Part shown: positions 44,853 to 56,720 of the stretch, piece by piece
Position numbering within the stretch: position 1 is the stretch's first letter
Layout of the letters: each line of letters begins with the position of its first letter
From: Hemileia vastatrix
Taxonomy: Eukaryota > Basidiomycota > Pucciniomycetes > Pucciniales > Zaghouaniaceae
Reading direction: 5' to 3'
DNA: 64,000 bases
NCBI GenBank assembly: GCA_030280995.1
Contig: JASXTE010000016.1
Span: 24,203,501 to 24,267,500 of the forward strand
Position numbers and translations under genes: made by a program
The notes under the pieces: model-generated
Databases searched by the model: none
What the model saw: the letters and a program-made list of their open reading frames with translations, nothing else
What the model was told of the DNA's origin: nothing

Positions 44853-44922
44853 TGGAACTTGCTAGTTCTTTGGAATCTCTATTTTCTTTGGTTGGCTATT
44901 TTTGGTGTTTTGGTCTTTAGGG

Positions 44923-47303
44923 ATGGCTACTGGTTCTTCTATTCCTGTAGTTACTGTCAGTGGGGGAGATGGTTCTCCTGCTATGATGGTTAGGGAGTGT
45001 GTAAGGATTAAAACTTGGGATGATATTAAGTTTAATGGGGAGGATGTCAAGTGATTTCTGGAGAAGTATGAAACTTCTGTTGGGGTGGATGATGCTTCCT
45101 ACCTGGACATGGTGAAGCAGATTATCTTCTTCATTGGTGATAGGGCAGTGGAGAAGGAGATTGTGGCCATGTCTGGCTACAAGAAGTGGGATTGGAAATT
45201 GTTGTGTAGGGAGATAGTGGATAGATGGGGTGTCAGGTCACTATGGTGGATCTGAACAAGGTTGTCATTGAATGGCAATCTTATGGTGGTGTTGGTAACT
45301 TGCATAGTTACAGGAAGTTTCTGCTACAGTTTGATCCTGTGGTGGAATATTTGGTGGAAGTGGAGGAGCTGGCACATGAAAATGCTTCCAAGGATGTTTT
45401 TTAGTCTTCCCTGGCTAGAGATGTCAGGATGGATGTGTTGAAGGAGTTTTCAAAAAAAGAATTGATGAAGACTCTTTCTAATGGGGACCAGAGGTTTCCT
45501 GCCTTGGATAAGGTGAAGGAGGCTTTTGATGCCCATTTGAAGTTATTGGCTGTAGGCACCTATCAGGAGGGGTGTGCCAAGTATGTCAGCAAAGTCATTG
45601 AGGCTTTGGCTGAAGAGGAAGTTAGGGTGAAGAAGGAGGAGTAGAATATGGTGCAGGTTCCCAAACAGGAGAGGGACCCAGTGGTGGAGCAGTTGGCTGA
45701 TCTCACAAAGCAGCTGCATATTTTTGTTCAGGAGGCTAAGAAGGTCAATAAGGTACCTTCTCAGCCTAGATATTTTGATAGGAGGGCTGGTAGGAGTGAT
45801 CCTTGGGTATGCTCTTATTGCAGCAGGAGGAGGCACAGGTCCAATGATTGTTGGGCATTGAGCTGGGATGTGTCTGAAGGAAAAGTGGAGTTTGATGGCA
45901 GGGTTTTCAAGTTCATTGATGGTTCTTTTGTGAAGCCCAGTGAGGGGCAGGCTCCTGTTGATTTGGTCAGGAGAAGGGGAGGTATCAATAAAAGGAGGCT
46001 AAGGTTTGAGGAGATTCCTGATCAAGGGAAGTCTTCTGGTAAGGAGGATGAGGATGTAAAGAGAAAGGGGAAGGAGGTCAATAAGGTCTCTTTTTCTACT
46101 TCCTTTGGTGGTTTGGAGTTGTATTCTTGTGGTGGACAGTCAAGTGGTGAATTCTTGGATGGTGTTCATGATGTGGAAGCAGGAAAGGTGGGAAGGCCTA
46201 AGAGCAGTTCTCAGGCACAACCAAAGCCTAAGGCTTCAAAGGTGGATCCTAAGCTGAGTGCAGCTAGAAAAAAGTACAGCAAAGAGGAGCTGTACAAGAT
46301 GCAGAAGGGTATGGCTGACATGGGCCCTCCTAGTTTTGGCGCATTGGACATGAATGGTGAGCCAATGCCAATAGAGGTGGATTCTGACTCTGAGGAGGAT
46401 GTCCCTTTGGCTTCATTTCCAAAGCCTGCTGGAGTTAGAGGTTCAGGTGAGGGATCTGGTTTGGTTCCTGTTGATGGTAAATCTGTTGGTGATGCTGGTC
46501 CTCAAGAATCTTCTAGGAAAAAGGTGGTGAAGCCAAGGGCTCACTTTGAGAGGCCAGTGGTTTCTGGTCAAGTCAATGTTATGGACTCTGTCCTGGAGAG
46601 GATGTATCAGGGTCAGGTTTCCCTATCTTATGGGGATTTGTATGCTATCAGTCCAGGGTTGGCTGATAGGCAGAAAAAGTTGTTGACCAGGAGAAGGGTT
46701 TCTTCTGGGGAGGTAGAATACATTTGTTATTCTGCTGAAAAGTTTGGTGAGGGGTTGGAAACTCATTTTTCTGCTCCTCTGGGATATGTTAATGTCACTC
46801 TGAATGACAGGGAGGCAAGGGCATTGGTGGATTCAGGTTCTCAGATAAACCTGATTTCTTTGTTTGAGGCAACTCATTTGGGCCTCCCCATCAAAACTGG
46901 TATTGGTGGGAATTAGAGAGGAATCGGCAGTCATGTCACTTAATTGGTTGGAACTTCTGAGTTTGTGAAGTTAGATGTTGGCGGAGCCTCAGGGAAGGTT
47001 CATTTTTACATTGCTAAAGGTAATGTAAAAGCAGTTTTAGGCGGGCCATTCTTGATGGATTTTCAGGCAAGAATTGGTTATCAATTTAATTTGGGAATAA
47101 GTTTGGAGTTTACTGGTGAAAATGAAAGGAGACTTCACATGAGGTTATCATCCTCTGGAGAGGATGGTTGGGAGACCAGGCCTGGTTTATCTTCAATGTG
47201 CCAGTGCATGGATTGCTGCAGGAGAAGGAAGGAAGTGGGTGCCGCCTCTGGTTTTTTGGAGTGCGGCTCAGGCTCTATTGAGAGTCTGTCTTTTTTAGAG
47301 TAA
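44923..47303 (+). pseudogene. Element C gag-protease, decayed
   Basis: Starts MATGSSIPVVTVSGG at 44923. Lesions: TGA at 45052 (Trp in A), a frameshift near 45236, Trp to TAG near 45404, TAG at 45642, TAG at 46914 and TAA near 46940. Between them the frames show the QEGCAKYVSKV capsid tail, the CCHC knuckle (CSYCSRRRHRSNDC, spacing retained), the YSKEELYKMQKG linker, LTRRRVSSGEVEYIC, intact protease LVDSGSQINLIS, then VLGGPFLMDF and a CQCMDC cluster. It is the most complete lineage-2 gag here and the best guide to B and E. Confidence 0.87.
47291..47297 (+). promoter_or_regulatory. Candidate -1 frameshift heptamer (element C)
   Basis: T TTT TTA followed by GAG TAA in gag frame; a -1 slip reads AGA GTA ATG AGG GCT into the pol linker. 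Confidence 0.7.
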
Positions 47304-50300
47304 TGAGGGCTAATCACCCTAGTGCTAAAACCTCTCCCCAAGATGAGGAAATCCCAGGTTGAAGTAGGTCAGCTCCCTTGGAGATATACCAAGTGGATTT
47401 TCAACTTTCTCTTTTTAATGTTTCTCTTCTCTGCAAGTATTCATCAAGTTCTTTATCAAGTCTCTATTCTCTTTCAAGATTCTTAATTATTTTTAATTCA
47501 AGCTCAAGGAAGAAGATTGGTTATATATCTTTATTGAAAGATATGTGGAAAAGTTTTGGGGCGGTGAGATTAGGGTCTAAAAGTAAGTCCTCCCAATTGT
47601 GCACCACTAGGGTTTCTTCTACACCTTTCCAAAACATTACCTGGGCCACACCTGTGAGCATTGGGGAAACCCCTGGTTATTTTTGTAGGTCAGAAGAAAA
47701 CTAAAGAAAAGAAGATAAAAATTTCAAGATAATTCAAGAAAATCAAGAAAAAAATCTGAAGATTATGAAGAAAGAAGATTCAAAATATTTTTGTGAAGAT
47801 CGTCAAGATCAATTTTTGGGCCTCCAGCATGAGGTTAAACTGCACAATTTTATAAGAGTTGATTCTGAAGATGAATCAAGATTTGAAGATTTGGAAGACG
47901 AAAGTGAAGATGAAGATTTGGTATTGCAGAAAAGTTTTGGAGTGGTGAGATTGGGGTCTAAAAGTAAGTCCTCCCAATCGTGCACTGCTAGGGTTTCTTC
48001 TACACCTTTCAAAAACATTACCTTGGCCACACATGTGAGCAATGGGAAGACCCTTGGTTTTTGTTCCAGGTTAGGTGGTGAAGATTTCCTGAAGATCCCT
48101 CAAGTAGAAGGTGGAGCGGCAAAGTATAAGAAGGTAGCGCAGAATATTAGGCCTGTTAATGAGCCTATGCCTGTGGGTTTGAACCCACCCTCGAAGAGAC
48201 CTCCTTTGTCAAAAGATCTGTACTGTACTCCTTTGGTGAAGAATCCTCCAGAATTTGTAGAGACGGCTAGGGTGACTGTGGAAAGGTTGAAGGTTGTTAA
48301 TTTTGGTCCTGATGGGTGGTTGTCTGAAGAAGAAAAGAAGTTGTTGTTGCACGTTATTGTGCTAAGGGAAAAGGCAGTGGCATTTGTTGAAGAGGAAAGG
48401 GGTGTATTGAAGCACTCTTATGGGGAACCTTACTTGATTCCTGTGGTTTGTCATGAACCTTGGCAAATCAAACCTATTCCAATTCCAGCTGCTATCAGAG
48501 AGGATTTTGTGGAGATCGTTAGGGAAAGAGTCAGGACTGAGTTATACAAACAATTGAAATTCAGCTACTCAAGTCCGGTTTTCTGTGTAAAGAAGCAGAA
48601 TGGAAAGTTGAGGGTGGTTCATGATCTTAGAGCCTTGAATAGAGTCACTATCAAGGACGCTGGTATGCCACCAAGTGCAGAGGATTTTATTTAAGCTTTT
48701 TCTGGAAGGGTGTGTTATGGTTTGAGTGATATTATGGGTGGTTATGATGAGAGTGAACTTCATACGGATTCAAGGCCTCTCACAACTTTTGAGACTCCTT
48801 TGGGAAGATTTCAGCTCACTAGGTTGCCTCAAGGAGCAACTAATTCAGTGGCGGTATATCAATCACAGATGGCTTGGATTTTGCAGGATGAGGTTCCTAC
48901 TCATGCTGGTATTTTTATTGATGATGGTGGAATTAAAGGACCATCCACTGATTATGATAATGAGGTGTCAGCAGAGAACCCTGGCATAAGGAGGTTTGTT
49001 TGGGAATATGCAATAACTCTAGAGAGAGTGTTGTTTAGGATTGAAGAGGCTGGTTTGACCATTTCAGGGTCAAAATTCTGTTGTTGTGTTCCTGCTTTGG
49101 AAATTATGGGTCATGTGGTATGTAAAGAGGGAAGGATTATGGAAAAGAAAAAGATTAATAAAATTCAGTCATGGCCAAGGCCTAAAAGTACTACTGAAGT
49201 CAGGGGATTTTTGGGTGTATGTGTATATGTCAGGATTTTTATTAAGGATTTTTCTTTGTTGGCTTCACCTTTAAGGAGGTTGACCAGGAATGATGCAGAT
49301 TTAAATGGACTTAAGAGTGTGAAGAGGCTTTTCAGAAGCTGAAAAAGGTTGTTGGGGAAGATATTGTTCTTCATAAATTGGATTATGGTGTTGGTGCTGG
49401 AAAAATTTATCTAGAAGTGGACTCAAGTTATATTGCTGCTGGTGCTGTTTTGTCTCAGGAGGATAAAACTGGGAGGGTCAGGCCAGTACAATATGAATCT
49501 GTGATTTTTAATGAGGTGGAATCTAGGTATTCTCAACATAAGTTGGAATTGTGTGGTGTAGCAAAAATTTTAAAGAAGATACAGACGGTTTTGTGGGAGC
49601 AGCATTTTGACCTGCAGGTGGATACAAAATCTTTGGTTCAGATGATCGATACACCTAGTCTTCCAAATGCTCCAATGACTAGGTGGGTGGCATTTATTCA
49701 ACAATTTTCTTTTGACCTGGTACACAAACCAGGTAAAAATTTTAAAATGCCTGATGGATTATCAAGGAGGCCACCTACAGATGAAGATTCTGAGGCTGAA
49801 GAGTTTGATGAAGATTTTCCAGTGGTTAGGGCCAGCACAAAGGGTGCTGAAGATTTTTCTGACCTCCCCCAAGAGGCTAAACTGGCTGGATCTGATCTTG
49901 ATTCTGGTGATCAGGATGTTTTTGTTGATGTAGATGGAGTTGTTGTTTGGGACAGCTCAAATTTGGAAAATGGTGTTTTTGTTAGTAAATTGGATTCTCA
50001 CAAGGTTCAGTGGAAAGAGAAGGACATGCCAAAATTTAAGGATTGGTGTCCTGGTTGGGCTGAAAGATTGGCTCATGTTCACACTGGTGATTTTGATGAC
50101 AGAATTGTACCCTTGTATGTTGTTTTGTTGAATACAAAAAAATGAGACCTGGGGTAAGTCTGGGTTTTATTTTATTTTGGTGAAATATCTGTTTACCTTG
50201 GAGAGGCCAGATAGTTGTGATGATGATATTTGGTTGGCAATCAAGAAAAAGAGTCCTGGATTTTATGTGTCAGGAAGGTGGTTGATGAGGAGGAGACATC

Positions 50301-51419
50301 CAAATCCTTAAGTGGTGGTGACTCAGAAGAAGGGTCAAGAATTGGTTTTGAAGTCTTTGCATGAAGACCTTGGTCATAGAGGCTTTGGGGAGACTTATAG
50401 AAGAGTAGCAGACAGATTTTGGTGGCCAGGTATGAAGTTGGCTGTGCAGGGTTGGGTTCAATCTTGTGAAGAATGTCAAAGAAGAAGTCACTTGAAACCT
50501 AAAGAGGTTGGCCATGCTACTGGTGAAACAACTTTTTTGGGAGGGTCAGTCTGGATTCTGTCCATATTAAAGAGGGCAGGTATAAATACTTGATTGTTGC
50601 TAGGGATGATTTGTCTGGTTGGGTTGAGGCAGTGCCTCTGGTTAATTTGACTGCCAAGAATGTGGCAGAGTTTTTGAAGAAGGAGTGGATTTATAGGTAT
50701 GGGTTGATGAAGTTGGTGACTGTTGATGGAGGGTCAGAGTTTGGTGGCAAATTTAAAGAAGCTGTGTCTAGTGTCGGTTCTAAAGTTAGAGTGGCTACAC
50801 CTTATTATCCTGAAGCTGAAGGCATGGTTGAAAGAGGCCATCAAGTTATCAAAAATGCTTTGGTGAAGATGTGCGGAGATTATACTGAAAAGTGGAGGCA
50901 TTATTTACCCTTGGTGTTATTTTCTGATAGGGTCAATGTGAAGAGGAAAACTGGCTATTCTCCTTATGAATTAATGTTTGGTCAAAAAGCGGTTCTACCA
51001 GTGGACTTAGAAGCTGTTTTTATCTTGGAATTGATTGGGATGAGGTTCACTTAACAGAAGAATTGCTCTGTGCAAGGATGCAGCAGTTGGAATGTAGAGA
51101 GGAATGTCAAGAGAAGGCATACACTAGAATGATGAAGATTAGGAATCATTCAGTCAGATACTGGGACAAGAAGTTGGCTCATAGACTCAGGAATCCCTTG
51201 AAACCTGGTTGTTTGGTTTTGGTGTATAATAGAAGTTTGGAGAGTCAGTGGGGAAAAATGTTTTCTGACAGATGGAATGGACCTTACCGAGACAAGTCTC
51301 AGGTGTCTGGAGGTTCTTATGTTTTAGAAGAGTTGGATGGTGCAGTCTCAAAGAAGAGAGTGGCTGCAGATTAGGTGAAGAGGTTCTATCCCAGAGGCAC
51401 AAGGCATGAAGAAGATTGA
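47291..51419 (+). pseudogene. Element C pol, decayed
   Basis: The linker carries two copies of a KSFG.VRLGSKSKSS module (about 47555 and 47935) separated by LQHEVKL and an acidic stretch; a TGA lies near 47368. RT has LRVVHDLRALN, a stop at about 48693, then FIDDGG at about 48915. A frameshift near 49310 precedes RNase H (VDSSYIAAG, KLELCG, MPDGLSRR). The spacer has LPQEAKL. The integrase zinc region (HEDLGHRGFG ... CEECQRR) is at 50350-50490, with the core retaining TVDGGSEF and EGMVERGHQ. GPY-type DRWNGPYRD is near 51280, with CAG to TAG at 51372. Motifs are well kept, lesions few per domain. Confidence 0.87.
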
Positions 51420-51557
51420 CTCCGCAATGATGATAAACTATGGAGGGTTCTTTAAGTTTTTGGAATTTTTGGTGTTGCAGAGAAACTTTTGTTTTGGAAA
51501 CTTTTTGTTAGAAGGTACCCATGGGTGGGGCTTCTGGATTTGATCTTGGAAAGTGTA

Positions 51558-51599
51558 GGGGTAACTGATGGGCTGGCTGCTCTGTATAACAGTTACCCC
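51558..51599 (+). other. Conserved hairpin HP2 (element C, copy 1)
   Basis: Perfect arms GGGGTAACTG and CAGTTACCCC around GATGGGCTGGCTGCTC. Confidence 0.75.
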
Positions 51600-51816
51600 A
51601 GATTGTCTTTTTCCAACCCTTTCTCTTAATTTGGTTGAACCCTAGTATTGGTTTCTTTTCACAGGTTTTAGTCCTCTATGACTTTAAACTGGAATTTCCT
51701 TTGGTTTTCAAGTGCTGGACTCTTCACTCTTATGGGTTTTGGTTTATTGTATTGGATGTTGTGTTTTTGTTAGAAGGTACCCGGGAGGGCTTCTAGATTT
51801 TATTTTGGCAAGTGTG

Positions 51817-51858
51817 GGGGTAACTGATGAGCTGGCTGCTCTGTAGAACAGTTACCCC
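51817..51858 (+). other. Conserved hairpin HP2 (element C, copy 2)
   Basis: Perfect arms GGGGTAACTG and CAGTTACCCC; loop GAGCTGGCTGCTC can itself pair GAGC/GCTC. Confidence 0.75.
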
Positions 51859-51997
51859 AGAATGTCTGTCTCAAGTCTTTCGTTTTTCCTAGTTGAATTC
51901 TAGTTCTGTTGTTTATTATTCAGGTTTCAAGTCCACTATGACTTTAAACTGGTTTGGGACTGGCATCTTTATCTTTGGTTTTTTTGGGTTGGTGGTG

Positions 51998-52053
51998 GAT
52001 CACTGGTGGTCTCCCATCATTTTTACTTATTGAAAGTAGCCCACCAAGTGATC
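51998..52053 (+). other. Conserved hairpin HP1 (element C)
   Basis: Arms GATCACTGGTGG and CCACCAAGTGATC; inner stem weakened. Confidence 0.65.
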
Positions 52054-52060
52054 ATTTCTG

Positions 52061-53172
52061 ATTCCAAAAAACTAGCAAGTTCCACCCCACGTTGGGCACC
52101 AGAAATGTAGACAATCCAATAATACTAGTTATAGGCATTGACCAAGGGAGTTGGAGTAAAACCAGAAAGAAAAACCCCTGTCCCTTAAGAAAAACAAGTG
52201 AGATTTACCTGTTAAAGTAAATTGGTTCCTGTTTACCAAAAGCCTCTTTTCCAAACACTTGACTGCTTGATCAGCAAAGAAAGTAGTCCCAGACAGACTA
52301 CCAGACCAAAGAACTGAAATTCAGACCAATGTCCACACCAGAGAAATCAAAGATACTTGATGTAGTGTGCAAATCCACACCAGAGACAGCAATGATACTT
52401 GCTATAAGTTGCCAGACTATAACAGAGAAAACAGTTTCTAGTGAAGTTAAATGAAGAACTTACTTGCAACAAGACACAGCCAAATTGTGGCCAACAACAG
52501 TGAAAAAATGAGTGAGGAAAAAGGATATCACCTCCGGATGGTTATATGATAATTAGATATTCCTTAAACTGTCTTATCTGCAAATACACACGGATCACCT
52601 TTCTAAAATCCATGCACAGCAACGCATTTGGCACCTGAACCAGCCAAATTGAATAAAAAATCCTTCAGAAGCGCTCTTCAACCTCCTAAAACAGAGGCAG
52701 CCAGGCCGCCTGAAGCGGCTCCGCCTCCCTGAAGCCAGACAACCACTAAAAACATCTAATCTACTTAGAAAAATGCACTACCACTACTAAAACCCTTAAA
52801 ACACAAAATTAAGCTATGACAACATTGTGACATAAAAGTAGAGCCAAATTAGCCCTATCTAATGGTACTAAGCACTTAACACTAAGACTTAAGGTTAGCC
52901 CATAAAACACAAAAAAAAATTAAACAGCTATCTTTTATAATGAAATATGAGGAAATGACCCCTTAAAACTTAGAATATGAAAAATGTTCACAAGACTTGA
53001 AATATAGAGAAAACCAGGGGCTATCTAATGGTAGTACTCACATACCTGCAGTCCAAAAATTCATAGAAGAAATCCAGAAAAACACCCTATTCTTCAACCA
53101 ATGTCAATTAAGACATGCACAAACAGCACCAAACCGCACAACAAAGGCCCCTGCCAATGTTGGAAGACCACA
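52061..53172 (-). mobile_element. LTR H with leader and primer-binding site, inverted against C
   Basis: LTR 52106-53172 (plus-strand TGTAGACAATCC ... GAAGACCACA) with primer-binding site at 52085-52101 (element-sense TGGTGCCCAACGTGGGG) and 24 bp of leader matching C's leader in reverse. It is the 5' end of a minus-strand element whose interior is gone. It is of the same subfamily as the C LTR but clearly diverged from it. Confidence 0.85.
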
Positions 53173-53549
53173 GCGTCTGTGTATTTATTTCATATAGTAT
53201 AGTGAAAAAGCGCAACACAGAGAGAATATATAGATTCAGTGGGATAAACTATTATTAGAGTTATTTTATTGCTATAATAAGGCATATTGAAAGAGAGCTG
53301 TTCAAGAGGGAGTAGCTGTGGATACTAGCACTTATTAAGAATAGAAATATCCAGATAGTAATATTTGTTTTTCCTTATCTTTTAACTCATCTTCAACTTA
53401 TAATCTATCTAGTCAGATATTAGTGTTACAAATTATTGTGCTGTCTTTAAAATAAGAGTGGCAGGTGCTTCTTTTTAGAAATTTAAAAGAAGAACCAACC
53501 CATCTCACATTGTGTCTACTGCTTAGTACTTTACAACTTTCAACACCGG
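53173..53549. other. Unassigned AT-rich spacer between two LTRs
   Basis: 377 bp with no ORF or recognised repeat. Confidence 0.4.
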
Positions 53550-54364
53550 TGTTAACAATCCTATAGTGCTAGCTATAGGCCTTGACCAAGGGAGTTGGAG
53601 TAAAACTGGAGAAAAAAAACCCTTTCCCATTGAGAAATGCCAGGTGAGATTTATTGGATACAGAAAATTAGAGACTGTTACTACACCCCTTCCAACACAC
53701 TTCTTGACTGCTTAACAAGTCTAGAAAGTAGCCTAGAAAGACCACAAACCAAAGAGAACCTGAAATGCAGAAAGATCCACACCAGAAAACCAAAACACTG
53801 TGCACTTGTTGCACAGAAAACAGCAATAATACTTGATGCAGGTTGCAAAGCTACAACAGAGAAACCAGTTGCCAGAGTTGAGTTAAATGAAGAACTAACC
53901 TTGCAACACAGCCAATTGTGGCCAAAAAACAGTGAAAACTGAGTTAGAAACAAGGATATAGTTACCAGATGGTTGTATGATAAACAAGGTTTCCCCAAAC
54001 TGTCTTATTTAGGATGTACACAAACACCACCATCTAAAAAATCCATGCACAGCAATGAATTTGGCACTTTTGACAGCCAAATTGAATAAAAAACCCTCTA
54101 GAAACGCTTTCCAGCATTATAAAACCAAGTTGGGTGGGCCGCCCAACATTGGGAGGCCCGCCTAGAGGTGGCCAGACCTCCCTGAAGCCAGACCACCACC
54201 AAAAAACTCTAATATAGCCCAAAATACTTAGAAAAATCCACCACGACTACTAAAACCCTTAAAACACAAAATTAATCTATGACAACATTGTGACATAAAA
54301 TATAGAGACAATTTAGATCTTCTTAATGGTACTAAGCACTTAACCCAAAGACTTAAGGTTATCC
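53550..54364 (-). repeat. LTR G, lineage 2, truncated by insertion of lineage-1 sequence
   Basis: Plus-strand TGTTAACAATCC ... matching the lineage-2 LTR as far as ACTTAAGGTTA, where LTR I begins. The missing ~300 bp would be expected beyond element D, outside the window. Confidence 0.78.
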
Positions 54365-55625
54365 TGTTGTAGAGTAGACTCCTACAGTCACCTTGCTGCA
54401 GGCAGAATCCAAGGGAATTGGAATGACAAAAATAAATCCCTGTCCATCTAAGTAAATGTAAGATTCAATTAACTAAGCTTAAAGATTTTCTTAAAGAGTT
54501 GGATGAGTTGAAATTCTGAGATTTAGAATTTAAATGTGTTGAAAAGCTATAATAAAGACAAATCTAAGTGCAACCAAGGGTTACACAAGCCAACAAAATA
54601 CCTAGAACCAGATTACACTGATACCAGTCACAGAAAATACTTAGAACAAGCCGCAACACTTGCCCCAGAGACTGAAAAGTACAGTAAATTACTCCAGAAA
54701 CTGCCCTTGGAATGACCTGTTCAAAGGTGCCTTATTAAAGGACTGCACTAGGTTTATCCAGTTTCCCACCAAAATTTAAGTGTGTACTTTATTTTATTTT
54801 TATTTTATGAATTTTATAAGAAGAGTAATAATTATGAGTCACCCAGGATGAGAGCTATCCAATGGTACCCTATATGTTGATATTTTTTATTATAATTGTT
54901 GTTATATGTTAAATATTGTTAATAATTAAAAAGACCCTTATTATCAAAACTAAAAAGAAAAAAACATCTAGAAGACTAAGATTCTCCCCCCTCTATGATT
55001 CTTTCGCTCCAGACCTTTCAAACAATACTCTACATGCATAAGATCTACAATAAAATATTGATCTAGTAAGCATAATAACTTTCTAACCAAATTTTGGCAC
55101 AATAGCCAGACTTTTCTACAGTGACAAAGCTTTGCACTGGTGATCAGAATATTCTACAGTGACCAAACTTTGCCACAGTGCCCAGACTTTTCTGCAGTGA
55201 CCAAACTTTGCACTGCTGATCAGACTTTTCTACAGTGACCAAACTTTACCACAGTGCCCAGACTTTTCTGAAGTGACCAAACTTTGCCACAATGACCAAA
55301 TTTTGTCATAATGACCAACTTTGCCACAGTGACTTTGCTTTTTCACCGGAAAATCTCTGGAGCAAACCGGGGCGCACCAAAGCCCACCGGAAAAAAATGG
55401 CCATTCCAAGAGCACACTTCATTCACCAAAAATACAAATTCATAAAACCATCAAATCACAAAAGAAATACCACATATAACCAATCCAAAACACCAAAAAT
55501 CAACCCAAAAAAATCCAGTTAACTCCCTTAAACTAAATTAACACCTGGTAACACCATTATTTTCTTCTAACCAAGTTCCAATCAAATTTTCCCCTAAGTG
55601 GCCTATCCAGCTTTGGAATGCCACA
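54365..55625 (-). repeat. LTR I, lineage 1
   Basis: 1261 bp, plus-strand TGTTGTAGAGTAGACTCC ... GGAATGCCACA, homologous at both ends to the A LTR. A TTTCTACAGTGACCAAAC minisatellite at about 55110-55335 has ~6 units. A degenerate polypurine tract follows at 55626. Confidence 0.85.
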
Positions 55626-56616
55626 TCCTTTCTCTAATAAGGAATGTTACAATTCCAACTAATTATGCATTCAACTTTTATTCATAAACTACCATCATTG
55701 TCATCATGAACTCTTCCTCACCTACTGGCTTATACAGCATAGACCCTGAAGAAATTAACCATTTTTATTGACTTTCTGAACAAGAAAATACTGAAAGCAA
55801 TGGCATGTTCTTAGCTTCAATTTCCAAAAACTTGTCTGTTCAACCTCCATCTCCTACATCTCCTTTAACCTTAAAAAACTCAATCTCTTTAACCTTTGGG
55901 ACCTCCTATTCTATTCCAGCCACAATCAACTCTTCCAATTCCCCTATTTTTCTTAGTGGATCTTCTACTTCTTCAAGAATTTCTTCATCAGTCTTTCAAA
56001 AAAAATATAACCAGTTCTCTTGAAACAGAAGGTGATTTCTCTTAGCCATAAATTTACCAAAATTAACAAATTTTAACCCATATAGATAAAACTAAGCCCC
56101 CTGAGGCTTCTTCTTTCAACCAGTTAGACGATGACGACGACTATGTTGGTATTATTCTTTCAACAAACAATTCCAAACTTTAGATCACACCCAGTGTAGA
56201 GTGGACTCCTAAAGTCACCTTGCTGCAGGCAGAATCCAAGGGAGTTGGAAAAACAAAAAGAAATCCCTGTCCCTCTAAGTAAATTTAAGATTCAATTAAA
56301 CTCAATCTCTTTAACCTTTGGGACCTCCTATTCTATTCCAGCCACAATCAAATCTTCCAATTCCCCTATTTTTCTTAGTGGATCTTCTACTTCTTCAAGA
56401 ATTTCTTCATCAGTCTTTCAAAAAAAATATAACCAGTTCTCTTGAAACAGAAGGTGATTTCTCTTAGCCATAAATTTACCAAAATTAACAAATTTTAACC
56501 CATATAGATAAAACTAAGCCCCCTGAGGCTTCTTCTTTCAACCAGTTAGACGATGACAACGACTATGTTGGTATTATTCTTTCAACAAACAATTCCAAAC
56601 TTTAGATCACACCCAG
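55626..56616 (-). mobile_element. Short interior between LTRs I and J
   Basis: 3' terminal part of a lineage-1 element (GGAATGT-type 3' end next to LTR I), a broken antisense ORF, and part of the 422-bp duplication. No gag or pol. LTRs I and J therefore enclose a tiny interior, while J also serves as 3' LTR of D. Confidence 0.6.
55706..56180 (+). pseudogene. Broken antisense ORF beside LTR I
   Basis: From ATG 55706 the frame reads MNSSSPTGLYSIDPEEINHFY, a TGA at 55769, then LSEQENTESNG ... SSVFQKKYNQFS to a TGA at about 56021. A frame beginning near 56090 (TKPPEASSFNQLDDDDDYVG) ends at a TAG just before the LTR-end sequence, perhaps a second exon. The Ser/Thr-rich protein is not homologous to the Zn2Cys6 product of A but lies in the same place, on the strand opposite gag-pol. 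Function unknown; whether this was ever one gene is uncertain. Confidence 0.4.
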
Positions 56617-56720
56617 TGTAGAGTGGACTCCTAAAGTCACCTTGCTGCAGGCAGAATCCAAGGGAGTTGGAAAAACAAAAAGAAATCCCTGTCCCTCTAA
56701 GTAAATTTAAGATTCAATTA
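55877..56720. repeat. 422-bp direct tandem duplication
   Basis: Copy 1 55877-56298, copy 2 56299-56720, with about two mismatches. Each copy contains the end of the antisense ORF and the first ~100 bp of the LTR J terminus. The junctions share AACTCAATC and TTCAATTA-type microhomology. Confidence 0.92.

Larger units (their letters stand above)
43740..52060 (+). mobile_element. Element C: decayed plus-strand Ty3/gypsy element, 3' end replaced
   Basis: 5' LTR 43740-44831, primer-binding site 44836-44852, gag-protease 44923-47303, pol 47291-51419, 3' UTR to about 52060. The 3' UTR then meets an inverted leader, primer-binding site and LTR (H), instead of a direct 3' LTR. Confidence 0.88.
51420..52060 (+). 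other. Element C 3' UTR, truncated
   Basis: Contains the CTCCGCAATGATGATAAACT module after the stop, two HP2 hairpins, TTTAGTCC...GACTTTAAACTGG modules near 51667 and 51930, and HP1. It stops before the GGCTCATC block and polypurine tract. Confidence 0.78.

Noticed and set aside
56600..56616. Primer-binding site at the inner edge of LTR J (element-sense TGGGTGTGATCT)
   Set aside because: Begins TGG but has no resemblance to the TGGCGCC site of the other elements and overlaps the end of the antisense ORF; no matching tRNA can be named.
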